DNA of 64,000 nt from Devosia lacusdianchii (GCF_022429625.1 NZ_CP092483.1:2542001-2606000); one strand, 5' to 3'. Shown: positions 7,831 through 17,475, counted from the first letter of the stretch. Translations and numbers: made by a program. The notes: a model not told the origin generated them from the sequence alone.

Positions 7831-8649
7831 CTAGAACGTAAAGACTTCGCGCCGCAATAGGTCCCAGGTCGCACGATCCGTCGTGACCAGCAGACCACCA
7901 CCGGTGTGGCTCGGCAGATAGTCCGAACCGTCGAGGCGCGCGGCATAGGCACCAGCTTCCTGGCTGATCAGCACGCCGGCCAGGTGATCCCAGGGCATCA
8001 GCTTGTTGTAGCAGAGGAACTGGCCGTGCCCGGAGACGAAGGTACGATATTCGTGGCCGGCGCAGCGGAAATTGGCGAGCATACGAACCTTGGCAGTATT
8101 GGCCAGGATTTGCGGACGGGTTGCGGCCGGTAGATAGGCCACCGAGGCCATGCCGACCATTTCGGGCAGCGGCAGAGGATCGGCCACGCGCAGGCGCACC
8201 GCTTCGCCATTGGGGCGACGCAACCAGGCGCCAGCGCCCTTCTCGGCCATGACCCAGTCATCGCCCATCGGATCGTAGACGATGCCGGCCACGGTCTCGC
8301 CGCCCGACACCACCGAGGCCATGCAGGCAAAGAGCGGCAGGCCGGCGGCGTAATTCGCCGTACCGTCAATCGGGTCGACAACCACGGCTAGACCGGCAGT
8401 GGCGAGGCGGTCGAGCAAGGCCGGGTCGGCCGCGACCGATTCCTCGCCCACGAACAGCGCATCCGGCATCCATTGGGCAATGGATGCCTTGATGACCTCT
8501 TCGGTGGCAACATCCGCTTCGGTGACCAAGTCGATGGCTTCGGTCTTGGTCTGGACCATGGACGCGTCAAGCCTGCGGAACCGGGTCAACGCCTCCGCGC
8601 GCGATGCGTCACGAAGGATATTGGCAAGTTCCATGGCGTCGAAGGTCAC
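7831..8649 (-). CDS. Inositol monophosphatase family protein
   Basis: A 272-residue Mg2+-dependent phosphatase of the IMPase/CysQ/FBPase superfamily. Metal ligands are seen in FVGEESV (Glu69-Glu70) and [11 protein letters not shown] (Asp92, Asp95), and the C-terminal metal site in [15 protein letters not shown]. It may hydrolyse inositol-1-phosphate, histidinol phosphate or a similar substrate; the sequence does not decide. GTG 8649 is chosen because it overlaps the ttcA stop (GTGA), giving a coupled pair. ATG 8634 is the alternative and would remove only 5 residues. Confidence 0.85.
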   Translation of the reverse strand: MTFDAMELANILRDASRAEALTRFRRLDASMVQTKTEAIDLVTEADVATEEVIKASIAQWMPDALFVGEESVAADPALLDRLATAGLAVVVDPIDGTANYAAGLPLFACMASVVSGGETVAGIVYDPMGDDWVMAEKGAGAWLRRPNGEAVRLRVADPLPLPEMVGMASVAYLPAATRPQILANTAKVRMLANFRCAGHEYRTFVSGHGQFLCYNKLMPWDHLAGVLISQEAGAYAARLDGSDYLPSHTGGGLLVTTDRATWDLLRREVFTF

Positions 8650-9506
8650 GAGGCGGTCCTTTTGTCGAAGAGAGCGTTGAAATCGAAGAGCTTGGTGTCC
8701 AGCATGTGGCTGGCGTTGACGTTGCCTAGCGCGCGGATCATGACATCCTTGCGACCTGGCATGCGCTTTTCGATTTCTGACAGCATGGCCTTCATCGCAT
8801 TGCGCTCCAGCCCGTCCTGGCTGCCGCAGAGGTCGCAGGGGATGATCGGAAACGCCATGGCGTCGGAGAAACGCTGCAGGTCTTCCTCGGCGCAATAGAT
8901 CAGCGGGCGCAGCACTTCGAGGTCCCCCTCGTCATTGAGCAGTCGCGGCGGCATGGCGGCCAGCCGTCCGCCATGAAACATGTTCATGAAGAAGGTTTCG
9001 AGGCTGTCGTCGCGATGGTGGCCAAGCACCAGCGCGGTGCAGCCCTCCTCCCGCGCGATGCGGTAGAGATTGCCCCGGCGCAGGCGCGAGCAGAGCGAGC
9101 AATAGGTCGCTCCGGCCGGCAACTTGTCGGTGACGATCGAATACGTGTCCTTGTATTCGATACGGTGAGGAATACCGAGACCAGCAAGGAATTCGGGCAG
9201 GATGTGCTTGGGGAAGTTAGGCTGGCCCTGATCGAGATTGCAGGCCAGCAGCTCCACCGGCAATAGCCCGCGCCACTTGAGGTCGAGCAGCAGCGCCAGG
9301 AGGCCATAGCTATCCTTGCCGCCGCTGAGTGCCACCAACCACTTCTCGCCGGGCCGGACCATGCCGAACTTGTCGAGCGCCTCGCGCACATTGCGGATCA
9401 GCCGCTTGCGCAGCTTGTTGAACTCGACGCTGCGCGGCGCATGCGCATAGATCGGCTGCGCGCCGGTTTCGGCCTCGTCGGCCGGGGCCTCCATGACCTC
9501 ACTCAT
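8646..9506 (-). CDS. ttcA: tRNA 2-thiocytidine(32) synthetase TtcA
   Basis: A 286-residue ATP-PPase that thiolates cytidine 32 in tRNA. The PP-loop is [13 protein letters not shown]. The two Cys-x-x-Cys pairs that hold the Fe-S cluster are in [11 protein letters not shown] and CDLCGSQDG, and the conserved HHRDD is present. ATG 9506 avoids 26 extra residues that do not fit the family. The 3' end overlaps the IMPase start. It is divergent from the bacA-like gene. Confidence 0.92.
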   Translation of the reverse strand: MSEVMEAPADEAETGAQPIYAHAPRSVEFNKLRKRLIRNVREALDKFGMVRPGEKWLVALSGGKDSYGLLALLLDLKWRGLLPVELLACNLDQGQPNFPKHILPEFLAGLGIPHRIEYKDTYSIVTDKLPAGATYCSLCSRLRRGNLYRIAREEGCTALVLGHHRDDSLETFFMNMFHGGRLAAMPPRLLNDEGDLEVLRPLIYCAEEDLQRFSDAMAFPIIPCDLCGSQDGLERNAMKAMLSEIEKRMPGRKDVMIRALGNVNASHMLDTKLFDFNALFDKRTAS

Positions 9507-9672
9507 GGCGAAACTCTCTTTCGTACAGTCGCGTAGCTGATAGCGCCCCCTGCCCCCGAGGGAAAGGGAAACCGACCGCTGCAAACCTTACCAAAGCTTA
9601 ACTTCCCTTTCTTGCTTTAGTCGGAATGCAACAGTTAGATGAACCGTCCTCTCGGCACCCTGGAGTCTCGCG

Positions 9673-10959
9673 GTGTTTCGATCATTCTTTCCTGAACCCA
9701 AAATCTTCTTCCCTTCGGGTCTGCTGTGGATCGGGGTGGCCATGGCCATTTGGTTTACGGCAGGGGAAGCCCTATCCGGCGTCCTGAGTCTGGGACCATG
9801 GCTTGGCGTTGCCCCAACCGAGGCCAGTCCCGATCCGTTCCTGTCTCCCGACAAGATCTGGCTCTACCAGTACGTGCTGATGACCGGGTATTCGTTCTGC
9901 CTGTTCTGGTACTTCTACCGGCGTCACTACTGGTACTGGTGGTCGGTCGTCGGTACCGTGACGATCCTCGAAGTCACCTACTTCACCGTGCAGTTCGACG
10001 CCTGGACAAACGGCTGGAACGGCACCTTCTTCAACCTGCTCCAGCAGGCCTCGTCCAACCCAGGCACGGTCACCTTCGAGCAGATTGCCGAGCAGACCTA
10101 TATCTACGCCGGCGTGATGGCGCCCTACATCATATTGCTGGTGCTGCTCACCTTCGGCACATCGCACTACGTGTTCAGGTGGCGCCGGGCGATGACGTTC
10201 TACTACATGAGCCAATGGGAACGCCTGCGTCACATCGAGGGTGCCTCTCAGCGCGTGCAGGAAGACACGATGCGCCTGGCGCAAATCCTCGAACGCCTCC
10301 TCGTCGCCTTCTTCGACTCGATGATGACGCTGGTCGTGTTCCTGCCCCTGCTCTATGGGCTCTCGTCCAACGTCACAACCGTGCCGATCATCGGCAATGT
10401 CGACGGCGCTTTGGTCTGGGTGGCCCTGGTTCTAGCCGCCTTCGGCACCGGCCTTCTGGCTCTGGTCGGCTATCGCCTGCCAGGCCTGGAATTCCACAAC
10501 CAGCGCGTGGAAGCGGCTTTGCGCAAGGAACTCGTTTATGGCGAGGACGATGAAGCTCGCGCCCAACCGGCCACGGTGCGCGAACTGGTTGCCGGGGTCC
10601 AGAAGAACTATTTCCGCCTCTACTGGCACTACACCTACTTCAACCTGGCGCGTTACTCCTACGGCAACGTCGCCAGCATCCTGCCCATGCTGGTGATGGC
10701 CCCATCCCTGGTGGCGGGGGCGATGACAATGGGCACGTACCAGCAGGTGGTACTGGCCTTCAATCGCGTGTCGGCCTCGTTCCAGTTCTTTGCCACATCC
10801 TGGCCGACCGTGGTCGAGCTACTCTCGGTGTACAAACGTCTGACAGCTTTTGAGAGTAACATTCCTCCCGGGGCGCCTCTGGTGGTCGATGCCAAACTTC
10901 CGGCTCACCCGGCGCCACACACCGAAATCGTGGATGTCGGTACGCCCAGCGGCCCCTGA
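9673..10959 (+). CDS. sbmA: BacA/SbmA-type peptide transporter
   Basis: A 428-residue inner-membrane protein of the SbmA/BacA family, close to the usual length. Hydrophobic segments alternate with aromatic stretches such as FYRRHYWYWW, TYFTVQFDAWTNGW and the conserved YMSQWERLRHIEGASQR. The family imports antimicrobial and proline-rich peptides using proton motive force and has no ATPase domain; in rhizobia BacA supports survival in hosts and affects envelope lipids. The start is GTG 9673. It is divergent from ttcA, and its end is separated from rpsD by a bidirectional terminator. Confidence 0.92.
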   Translation: MFRSFFPEPKIFFPSGLLWIGVAMAIWFTAGEALSGVLSLGPWLGVAPTEASPDPFLSPDKIWLYQYVLMTGYSFCLFWYFYRRHYWYWWSVVGTVTILEVTYFTVQFDAWTNGWNGTFFNLLQQASSNPGTVTFEQIAEQTYIYAGVMAPYIILLVLLTFGTSHYVFRWRRAMTFYYMSQWERLRHIEGASQRVQEDTMRLAQILERLLVAFFDSMMTLVVFLPLLYGLSSNVTTVPIIGNVDGALVWVALVLAAFGTGLLALVGYRLPGLEFHNQRVEAALRKELVYGEDDEARAQPATVRELVAGVQKNYFRLYWHYTYFNLARYSYGNVASILPMLVMAPSLVAGAMTMGTYQQVVLAFNRVSASFQFFATSWPTVVELLSVYKRLTAFESNIPPGAPLVVDAKLPAHPAPHTEIVDVGTPSGP

Positions 10960-10979
10960 CATCACGGACCAAAACAAAA

Positions 10980-11001
10980 GGGCCGCTCCGAGGAGCGGCC
11001 C
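10980..11001. terminator. Bidirectional terminator between sbmA and rpsD
   Basis: A perfect 9-bp stem, GGGCCGCTC pairing with GAGCGGCCC, with a CGAG loop. An A-rich flank (AAAACAAAA) on the left and TTTCC on the right let it serve both converging genes, better for rpsD. Confidence 0.8.
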
Positions 11002-11027
11002 TTTCCAATTCTGTAATTCGACTTCGC

Positions 11028-11645
11028 TTAGCGCGAGTAGAATTCGACGACCAGGTTCGGTTCCATCTGGACCGGGTACGGCACATCCGACAGACCGGGG
11101 ACACGGGCGAAGGTGGCGGTCATCTTGTTGTGGTCGACTTCGACGTAGTCAGGAACATCGCGCTCGGCCAACTGGGTGGCTTCGATCAGCACGGTGAGCT
11201 GCTTGGAGCGCTCGCGCACTTCGATCTTGTCGCCAACCTTGACCTGGTAGGACGGGATGTTGACGCGCTTGCCGTTGACCAGGATGTGGCCGTGCGACAC
11301 GAACTGGCGCGCAGCGAACACGGTGGCAACGAACTTGGCGCGGTAGACGATCGCGTCCAGACGGCTCTCGAGCAGGCCGATCAGGTTCTCGCCGGTATCG
11401 CCCTTAACGCGGGCGGCTTCGGTGTAGAGGCGCTTGAACGCCTTCTCGGTGACCGAACCGTAATAGCCCTTGAGCTTCTGCTTGGCGCGGAGCTGCAGAC
11501 CGTAGTCCGAGAGCTTGCCCTTGCGGCGCTGACCATGCTGGCCGGGGCCGTAGGCACGGGCGTTGAGTGGGGACTTCGGACGACCCCAGATATTTTCGCC
11601 AAGACGGCGATCGATCTTGTACTTGACTGAATGACGCTTCGACAT
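11028..11645 (-). CDS. rpsD: 30S ribosomal protein S4
   Basis: The 205-residue S4 protein, which binds 16S rRNA early in small-subunit assembly. It has the basic N-terminal domain ([20 protein letters not shown]) and the S4 RNA-binding domain at about residues 95-155 ([35 protein letters not shown]), and ends LVVEFYSR. The N-terminus lacks the zinc-binding cysteines found in some S4 proteins (the C-minus form). AAGGA precedes the ATG. It stands as a single gene, as in many alphaproteobacteria, away from the alpha operon. Confidence 0.97.
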   Translation of the reverse strand: MSKRHSVKYKIDRRLGENIWGRPKSPLNARAYGPGQHGQRRKGKLSDYGLQLRAKQKLKGYYGSVTEKAFKRLYTEAARVKGDTGENLIGLLESRLDAIVYRAKFVATVFAARQFVSHGHILVNGKRVNIPSYQVKVGDKIEVRERSKQLTVLIEATQLAERDVPDYVEVDHNKMTATFARVPGLSDVPYPVQMEPNLVVEFYSR

Positions 11646-11798
11646 CGCGTATCCTTTTCACGTGTTGAATGGATCGCGCCCTCCTCTGCCGCCCTTGCGG
11701 GTGGCCGACAGATCCCAATAATTTAGGGAATCCCGGGTGCGCCTATGGACCAATGGCCCGGATAGGTGGGCGCGTCATAGGCAATTGCGACGGTTCCG

Positions 11799-13067
11799 TC
11801 AAGCAGCCTCGGGGGCACTCGAGCCGTCGGCTACCATCTTCTTGTCCAGCGAACGCTGATTGCGCAGGCCGGGGAAGATGAGACTCCAGACGATGGCGAC
11901 GCCGATCGCGCCTATGCCGCCGACGGCCACGGCAGCGACCGGACCGATGAAATGCGCTACCGTACCGGCGCGGAACTCGCCCAACTCGTTGGACGCACCG
12001 ATAAACACCGAGTTCACCGCATTGACGCGGCCGCGCACCTCTTCGGGCGTCCACAACTGCATGATGGTCTCGCGAATGGTGACGCTGACCATGTCGGAGG
12101 CGCCGACGAGCGCCAGCGCCGGGATGGAAATCCAGACGGTGGTGGACAGACCAAAGATGAAGGTGAAGAGGCCAAACAGCCCGACGAACAGGAACAGCAG
12201 TTTGCCGGCATGGTCGCGGATCGGGAACTTGGTGAGATAGAGCGCCATGACGATGGCGCCGATGCCCGGCGCAGCACGCAGCAGGCCCAGCTCCTGCGGA
12301 CCGGCATGCAGAATGTCCTTGGTATAAACCGGCAGCAGCGCCACTGCGCCGCCCATCAACACGGCGAACATGTCGAGCGAGATGGCGCCCAGCACCACCT
12401 TGTTGGAGAAAATGTAGCGGAAGCCGCCGAAAATGGTTTCGAGACTGGTGGCTTGATGCGACTCCCGCTGCTGGGGCTTGGGGATCAGCAGGACGGAGAC
12501 CACCGCGATAACCAGCAGGGCTGCACCTGTGCCAAAGGCCACGGTCGGGGCGATGCCATAGAGCAGACCACCTGCGGCCGGACCCAGAATGGAAGCCATC
12601 TGCCACGCCGAGGCGTTGACGGTGATGGCGTTGCTCAGCGCCTCCGGCGGCACGAGATTGGGCGCCAGCGACTGAGCTGCCGGCCCCCAGAAGGCGCGGG
12701 CGGTGCCCAGTACGATGAGAATGCCGAAAATCGGCCAAACCTCGTGCGCCTCAGCGTTGACGAAGGCCAGGAAACCCAGTGCACAGAGCAGCTCGACCGA
12801 GAGACAGACTGCCATGATGCCACGGCGATTGAATCGATCGGCCGTAAGACCGGTAACGAGAATGAGCAACAGTGCCGGCAGGAACAAGCTCAGGCCCACT
12901 AGGCCCAGCAGGAAAACATTGCCGGTGACGTCATAGATCTGCCAGGCAATCGACACCGACATGATCTGCACTGCGAAACTGACTAGCAGCGTCGTCAGCC
13001 AGAAGAAGCGGAAGCCGATATAACTGAAGGCTATGCGGGACTTGTCTTGCGGGGTGGGCGTGCTCAT
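11799..13067 (-). CDS. MFS exporter (EntS/MFS_3-like)
   Basis: A 422-residue permease with about eleven or twelve segments. The N-terminal FSYIGFRFFWLTTLLVSFA and the loop LTADRFNRRGIMAV fit the MFS_3 group that includes the enterobactin exporter EntS. The stretch RAFWGPAAQSLAPNLVPPE is typical of that group. The substrate is unknown; no siderophore genes are near. ATG 13067 is chosen because the in-frame extension upstream reads through unlikely sequence. It is the downstream member of a minus-strand series following the trmJ-like gene. Confidence 0.82.
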   Translation of the reverse strand: MSTPTPQDKSRIAFSYIGFRFFWLTTLLVSFAVQIMSVSIAWQIYDVTGNVFLLGLVGLSLFLPALLLILVTGLTADRFNRRGIMAVCLSVELLCALGFLAFVNAEAHEVWPIFGILIVLGTARAFWGPAAQSLAPNLVPPEALSNAITVNASAWQMASILGPAAGGLLYGIAPTVAFGTGAALLVIAVVSVLLIPKPQQRESHQATSLETIFGGFRYIFSNKVVLGAISLDMFAVLMGGAVALLPVYTKDILHAGPQELGLLRAAPGIGAIVMALYLTKFPIRDHAGKLLFLFVGLFGLFTFIFGLSTTVWISIPALALVGASDMVSVTIRETIMQLWTPEEVRGRVNAVNSVFIGASNELGEFRAGTVAHFIGPVAAVAVGGIGAIGVAIVWSLIFPGLRNQRSLDKKMVADGSSAPEAA

Positions 13068-13140
13068 GGCTTGGGCTTGCCATGACAGGAGGTTGCAGTC
13101 AAAGCCGGAATGCCGCCATTGCGTTCGCGGCGCGCGATTC

Positions 13141-13944
13141 TCAGTTCTTGTTGCTCTCCGGCTTCTGCCGATTTGGATTGGGCCGCTCGTGGCGGCGGTC
13201 GATCGACGAAATGACACCTCGCAGGGTGCGGATTTCCTGGCTGGAGAAATTGCCGCGAGTCAGGGCCGTCCGCAGATTGTTGACCATGCTCGGCTTCTTG
13301 TCCGGCGTCGTGAAGAACCCGCTTTGATCGAGCACACCTTCCAGATGTTCGAACAGGCCAACCAGTTCGCTGCGCGGCGCCACATCGGACAGGCCACTGC
13401 CAAACGGCAAGGCGTCGGCCTGTCCCGACTGACGCCGCCACTCATAGGCCAGGATCAGAACAGCCTGCGCGATATTGAGCGAGGCGAATGCCGGCTCCAC
13501 CGGTAGCGTGACGATCATGTCGGCCAGCGCGACCTCTTCATTGAGGAGGCCCCACTTCTCACGCCCAAACAATAGACCGGCGCCCTGCCCGCCACGAATA
13601 TGGGGCGTCATCCGCCGCCCGGCCTCGTCAGGCCCGATGACCTCCTTCTGCATATCGCGAGAGCGCGCAGTGGTCGCATAGACCAGCGTCAGGTCGGAAA
13701 TGGCCTCTTCCAGGGTTTCGAACACGCGCACCTTGTTGATCACGTGATCGGCGCGCGATGCAGCGGCTACCGCCTTCTCATTGGGCCAGCCGTCACGTGG
13801 GCGTACCAGGCGCAGGTCCCACAGGCCGAAATTGGCCATAGCGCGCGCCGCCGTGCCGATGTTCTCGCCCAGTTGCGGCTCGCACAGGATCACGGCCGGC
13901 GACGGCAAATAGGCAATTTCCTGCGATTTGTCGGTTCCGGCCAT
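13141..13944 (-). CDS. trmJ: TrmJ-type tRNA/rRNA 2'-O-methyltransferase
   Basis: A 267-residue SPOUT methyltransferase of the TrmJ/LasT branch. It opens PAVILCEPQLGENIGTAARA, followed by the substrate-side motif LRLVRPRDGWPN. The knotted SAM-binding C-half has LLFGREKWGLLNEE and PVEPAFASLNIAQAVLILAYE. TrmJ methylates the ribose at position 32 of tRNA, the same position that ttcA in this window thiolates. The C-terminal tail (residues 190-267) is an extra alpha-helical segment common in alphaproteobacteria. ATG 13944 has GGGAGA upstream. It lies 7 bp after the diguanylate cyclase stop, so the two are probably co-transcribed. Confidence 0.88.
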   Translation of the reverse strand: MAGTDKSQEIAYLPSPAVILCEPQLGENIGTAARAMANFGLWDLRLVRPRDGWPNEKAVAAASRADHVINKVRVFETLEEAISDLTLVYATTARSRDMQKEVIGPDEAGRRMTPHIRGGQGAGLLFGREKWGLLNEEVALADMIVTLPVEPAFASLNIAQAVLILAYEWRRQSGQADALPFGSGLSDVAPRSELVGLFEHLEGVLDQSGFFTTPDKKPSMVNNLRTALTRGNFSSQEIRTLRGVISSIDRRHERPNPNRQKPESNKN

Positions 13945-13951
13945 ACCGCTA

Positions 13952-15427
13952 TTATCTCCCGAGGCTTGCCGCGGAATAGTCGCGCACCTCGACGCGGTCG
14001 CGCCCCGCATTCTTGGCGTCATACATCGCCCGGTCAGCCAGCGAAACCATTTCGACGAGGTCCGGTACCGGCGAACCGGAAAACGCAACGCCCACGCTGA
14101 CGGTGACCTTCTGCAGCCCGCCGCTCTCGAGCACGACGACCAGGTTGGCCACGGAACGCCGCACCCGTTCGGCGACATTGGTCGCTTCGCGCTGGTTGAC
14201 GCTGGGGAGGACCAGGGCGAACTCCTCCCCGCCCAGCCGGCCAAAGAGGTCGCCCTGACGGATCGATGAGCGAATGGCCGCGGCGATCGCCACCAGTACA
14301 CGGTCGCCCGACAGGTGACCGTGTGTATCGTTGATCTGTTTGAAACGATCGGCGTCGACCAGCAGGACCGCGACGGTGCCCTGCTCGCGCCGCAGCGTCT
14401 CGAACATCTCGCCGCCCAGCGCCTCGAAAGCGCTTCGCGTCATGGCATCGGTGAGAGGATCATGATGCGCCAGGCGCTTGAGTTGAGCCACCAACCGCCG
14501 GCGATCGGCCGTGACGCTGGCGACGAAGATGGGTCCCAGCGCGATTACCGCCACGCCCAGATGAACCATGGCGACTCCACCACTCGTCAGCTTATCGCCG
14601 GCGAACAGTTCGAAGCGACCCAGAGTGAGACCAAGCACATTTATGGTCGAGTGGATCATGATCAGCAACGCCACCACCGGCACAGGCAGAACGAGCGCGC
14701 ACCAGATCAAGGCCGGGATCGGAAACGCGACGGCCATTGGATGTGAGACCACCAAACTTAGGTAGACCGTCGCCACCAGCGTGGCGATTGGCGGCGCGGT
14801 CTCCGGTACGGCAGCGAGCCAGGTCTGCACGGTCTCTGCCCTTGGCCTGGTCGTGGGGAAGGTCAGGACGGCCGGTAGGATAGTGAGATAGTTGACGAGT
14901 TCTGCCGCCAGCCAGCCGAGCCAGGCATCGAAATATGATGCTGGTGACGGCCCGCTGATGGCTATGCTGCCCAGCACGGCTGCTGCCGCCGATGCCACGA
15001 TGGCCGCCACCAGGAGGGCCAGAACCCCAGCATGCACCGACAGGGCGCGTTCCTCGGGACTTCTGCCGGAGAACAGGAAAACGAAGGTGACAACGCCGGT
15101 GAGATTGGCAAGCGTCATGAGCAGGAGGACGATCGGATCGTCGCCAACCAACGCTCCCGCGCAGAGGTATCCCACTGCGGCGGCCAAGATGGCGGGTAAT
15201 TTTCGCGGCGACCCCGAGCGGACCAATATGCCGGCCAGCAGTGCATTGGCTGGCCAGAAGGTCGCGAACAGGCCAACCGGCCGCGACAGGACGCCCAAAA
15301 GGGCGGCCACCAGTACAACGACGGCAAGGAGGGCAAGGCGGACGGGAGGCATAGAGAGGGCGTTGCGAAAACGCCCCAAGGCACGGCTGGTCACGACCAT
15401 AGAGGGGTCCCAATACATATGCTTCAT
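13952..15427 (-). CDS. Diguanylate cyclase with MASE1-like membrane sensor
   Basis: A 491-residue inner-membrane protein. The first 310 or so residues hold eight or more hydrophobic segments, with an opening like the MASE1 sensory domain (GLFATFWPANALLAG). The C-terminal GGDEF domain has DADRFKQINDTHGHLSGD and an intact active-site GGEEF at 399-403. RQGD at 390-393 is a correctly spaced RxxD inhibitory site, so the enzyme should make cyclic di-GMP and be product-inhibited. No EAL domain follows. It is upstream of trmJ with a 7-bp gap, and a 19-nt palindrome lies about 95 bp before its start. The link to the flagellar genes far downstream is only thematic. Confidence 0.9.
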   Translation of the reverse strand: MKHMYWDPSMVVTSRALGRFRNALSMPPVRLALLAVVVLVAALLGVLSRPVGLFATFWPANALLAGILVRSGSPRKLPAILAAAVGYLCAGALVGDDPIVLLLMTLANLTGVVTFVFLFSGRSPEERALSVHAGVLALLVAAIVASAAAAVLGSIAISGPSPASYFDAWLGWLAAELVNYLTILPAVLTFPTTRPRAETVQTWLAAVPETAPPIATLVATVYLSLVVSHPMAVAFPIPALIWCALVLPVPVVALLIMIHSTINVLGLTLGRFELFAGDKLTSGGVAMVHLGVAVIALGPIFVASVTADRRRLVAQLKRLAHHDPLTDAMTRSAFEALGGEMFETLRREQGTVAVLLVDADRFKQINDTHGHLSGDRVLVAIAAAIRSSIRQGDLFGRLGGEEFALVLPSVNQREATNVAERVRRSVANLVVVLESGGLQKVTVSVGVAFSGSPVPDLVEMVSLADRAMYDAKNAGRDRVEVRDYSAASLGR

Positions 15428-15521
15428 CAGGACCGTCGGACACCAAACCCCCTCGATCTGGCATTCTTGAAAGCAATCCTGGACGCCACTAAAGCAAAGA
15501 ACTAGTGCAGCGTCTGTATGG

Positions 15522-15545
15522 TCGCATAGGACCTATGCGATTTTT
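15522..15545 (+). other. Perfect palindrome followed by T5
   Basis: TCGCATAGG and CCTATGCGA flank a single A (15522-15540) and are followed by TTTTT on the + strand. No + strand gene ends here; the neighbours both run on the minus strand. It is either an operator for the diguanylate cyclase gene or a terminator of an unseen antisense transcript. The rest of the 165-bp gap shows nothing I can name. Confidence 0.45.
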
Positions 15546-15592
15546 GTCGATATCGCAGAGTAGACAGCGTCGCTATTGTTGCGCGCGCGCGA

Positions 15593-16189
15593 TCAGGCGA
15601 CGCGATGCCTTGGTGGCAACTCTCTGACCTTGCTCGAGCGCTGCCATTCGCGGTCTAGGATCGCGAAATGCAGTTCCTCATCCCACTCGCCCTGGAACAG
15701 TGCGTGCTCCCGGTAATGCGCCTCCAGCCGCAGGCCGAGCTTCTGCATCAGCTTGATGGAGTGGTGGTTGCGACCATCGCAGCGGGCAAAGACGCGGTGA
15801 ATGCGAAAATGGTCGAATGCGAGATCGAATAGCGCCGCCAGCGCCTCGGTCAAGTATCCGTGCCCGGCATAGCTGGGATTGACGAGAAAACGAACCTCAC
15901 CCTGTCCTGCCGTGGCGTCTGACCAATGCAGCGAAACGTGGCCGAGCAGCTGGCCATCACCCTTGCGAACCATTGCCAGTGTCAGCGTATCGCCGGGTCG
16001 CTGCAAGCTCACGTGTCCGCGCATGATATTGAGAGCGCTCGCGACTTCGGCAGCGTCGCGCGTGCGGCTGAACACGTAGCGCTGCATTGATGGCAGCGCA
16101 TGATAGGCACTGAGCCCCTCCACATCAGCCCGTTCGAATGTCCGCAGGATCAGGCGGTCGGTTTCGATGGGTAAGGTCAGTGATGACAT
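15593..16189 (-). CDS. GNAT N-acetyltransferase (RimJ/RimL type)
   Basis: A 198-residue acetyltransferase. It opens with the RimJ/L pattern IETDRLILRTFERADVEGL, has the beta-strand pair LLGHVSLHW...GEVRFLVNPSYAGHGYLTEA that forms the acetyl-CoA site, and ends with RVFARCDGRNHHSIKLMQKLG. The substrate may be a protein N-terminus or a small amine; unknown. A related gene lies just upstream (16307-16888), and the two look like a tandem duplication that has diverged. Confidence 0.85.
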   Translation of the reverse strand: MSSLTLPIETDRLILRTFERADVEGLSAYHALPSMQRYVFSRTRDAAEVASALNIMRGHVSLQRPGDTLTLAMVRKGDGQLLGHVSLHWSDATAGQGEVRFLVNPSYAGHGYLTEALAALFDLAFDHFRIHRVFARCDGRNHHSIKLMQKLGLRLEAHYREHALFQGEWDEELHFAILDREWQRSSKVRELPPRHRVA

Positions 16190-16306
16190 GATTGCGCGCT
16201 CCCTCGGGATCAGGTGATGCCCGAAGCCACAACGTCACCGGAGTCGCCGAAGTTCCTGCGATCTGCTGGAAAATCCTGCTACGGCAAAACTGCCAGAAAT
16301 GCTGCT

Positions 16307-16888
16307 CTAATCGCTACTTTCCGGGTGCCGCATCGCATGCCATTCCTGCCAGAGAAGGGCATAGACAAACTCTTCGTCCCAGGCACTTTTAAAGATGGCG
16401 TGCTCGCGAAAATGCGCCTCCCGACGCATGCCCAACCGCTCCATCAGCCGCCAGGAGCTGTCGTTCCGCACGTCGCAGCGCGCAGCGATGCGATGCATGT
16501 CGCCTGGCCCGAAACCCAGATCGAGAATGGCATTGGACGCTTCCGTGGCATAACCGTGCCCGTGATAGGTTGGATTAAAAATCCACCCGATCTCGCCCTG
16601 TCGCGCATCGACGCTGCGCCAGATCAGTGACACTTCGCCAATCAGCGCACCGGTCTCGGTCAGCTCGACGGCCAGGATGATCTTGTCGCCCTCGGCTTCC
16701 AGCGCCACCTGAGCGATCCGCTGCTGCACGGCCAGAGCGCATTCTTCCCGGCTGAGCGCGACATCGAACAGATAGAGCGCCACGTCGTCCAGCCGCCGAT
16801 AGGCGAATACCGCATCGACATCGCCACGGGTAAACGGGCGAAGCGTCAGCCTCTCGGTCTGCAGCGGATAAGTCGGATAGAGTGCCAT
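16307..16888 (-). CDS. GNAT N-acetyltransferase (RimJ/RimL type)
   Basis: A 193-residue paralogue of the downstream gene, with the same landmarks: LQTERLTLRPFTRGDVDAV, GEIGWIFNPTYHGHGYATEA and RIAARCDVRNDSSWRLMERLG. The acetyl-CoA binding loop is HGHGYATEA. The substrate is unknown. The 117 bp between the two genes contain no clear terminator, so they may be co-transcribed. The gene is divergent from the GFA-family gene. Confidence 0.85.
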   Translation of the reverse strand: MALYPTYPLQTERLTLRPFTRGDVDAVFAYRRLDDVALYLFDVALSREECALAVQQRIAQVALEAEGDKIILAVELTETGALIGEVSLIWRSVDARQGEIGWIFNPTYHGHGYATEASNAILDLGFGPGDMHRIAARCDVRNDSSWRLMERLGMRREAHFREHAIFKSAWDEEFVYALLWQEWHAMRHPESSD

Positions 16889-16987
16889 GCCGTCCCCTTC
16901 TTGGCCGGGCGCACTTTTGCCACTGTCGCCCCCAAACGCAAGATCGCTGGTCTTGATCCGTGCCGGTCAGCGTGTCAGCCTTGCCCG

Positions 16988-17428
16988 ATGAGCACAACCC
17001 ATCGTCCCACCATAAAGGCCACGACAACCTGCGCCTGCGGGGCAATTGAAGTCAGCATCAACGGGCCCGTGCTGTCGATGCTGCTATGTTCGTGCCTCGA
17101 CTGCCAGAAGGCCAGCGGCACTGGCCACTCAAGCGTGGCAATGGTGCCGGCGACTGCGTTGAGCCTTCGCGGCACACCAAAATCCTTCGACAGACCAAGT
17201 GATTCGGGGGCGACCTTCACGCGACACTTCTGCGCCGGTTGCGGCACCCCGCTCTATGGTCAATCTTCTCGGGCGGCCGACATGCGGATGCTCCCGATCG
17301 GGCTATTTGCGGGGAATAATGACTGGTTTGCGCCCGGCCAGCTCATCTTCGCCCGCTCGCATCAGGAGTGGGACGAGATCGCCGCCGGCCTGCCTCGGCA
17401 CGAAAAATACCGGACTTCCCAAGCGTAG
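16988..17428 (+). CDS. GFA-family zinc protein
   Basis: A 146-residue protein of the glutathione-dependent formaldehyde-activating (GFA) fold. Zinc cysteines are in TCACGAIEV, LCSCLDCQKASG and CAGCGTPLYG, in the order usual for the family. GFA proteins were named for S-hydroxymethylglutathione formation, but most members have unknown substrates. ATG 16988 begins just before the first Cys motif and is preferred over a start 29 codons upstream. It is convergent with fabF. Confidence 0.85.
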   Translation: MSTTHRPTIKATTTCACGAIEVSINGPVLSMLLCSCLDCQKASGTGHSSVAMVPATALSLRGTPKSFDRPSDSGATFTRHFCAGCGTPLYGQSSRAADMRMLPIGLFAGNNDWFAPGQLIFARSHQEWDEIAAGLPRHEKYRTSQA

Positions 17429-17436
17429 ATGCCAAC

Positions 17437-17461
17437 CACCACCCGGCCAAGCCGGGCGGTG
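17437..17461. terminator. Hairpin between convergent GFA and fabF genes
   Basis: An 11-bp stem with one mismatch, CACCACCCGGC pairing with GCCGGGCGGTG, around a 3-nt loop. It lies in the 47-bp gap between converging stops. There is no T-run on either side, so efficiency is uncertain. Confidence 0.5.
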
Positions 17462-17475
17462 ACTGGGGCAAGGCG

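Noticed and set aside
9587..9601. CtrA box upstream of sbmA
   Set aside because: TTAC and TTAAC are present but spaced 6 nt apart, not 7, and the genes are unrelated to the CtrA regulon.
13141..14301. Longer start for the trmJ-like gene (386 residues)
   Set aside because: The extra 119 residues run through the diguanylate cyclase in another frame; the conserved domain begins at 13944.
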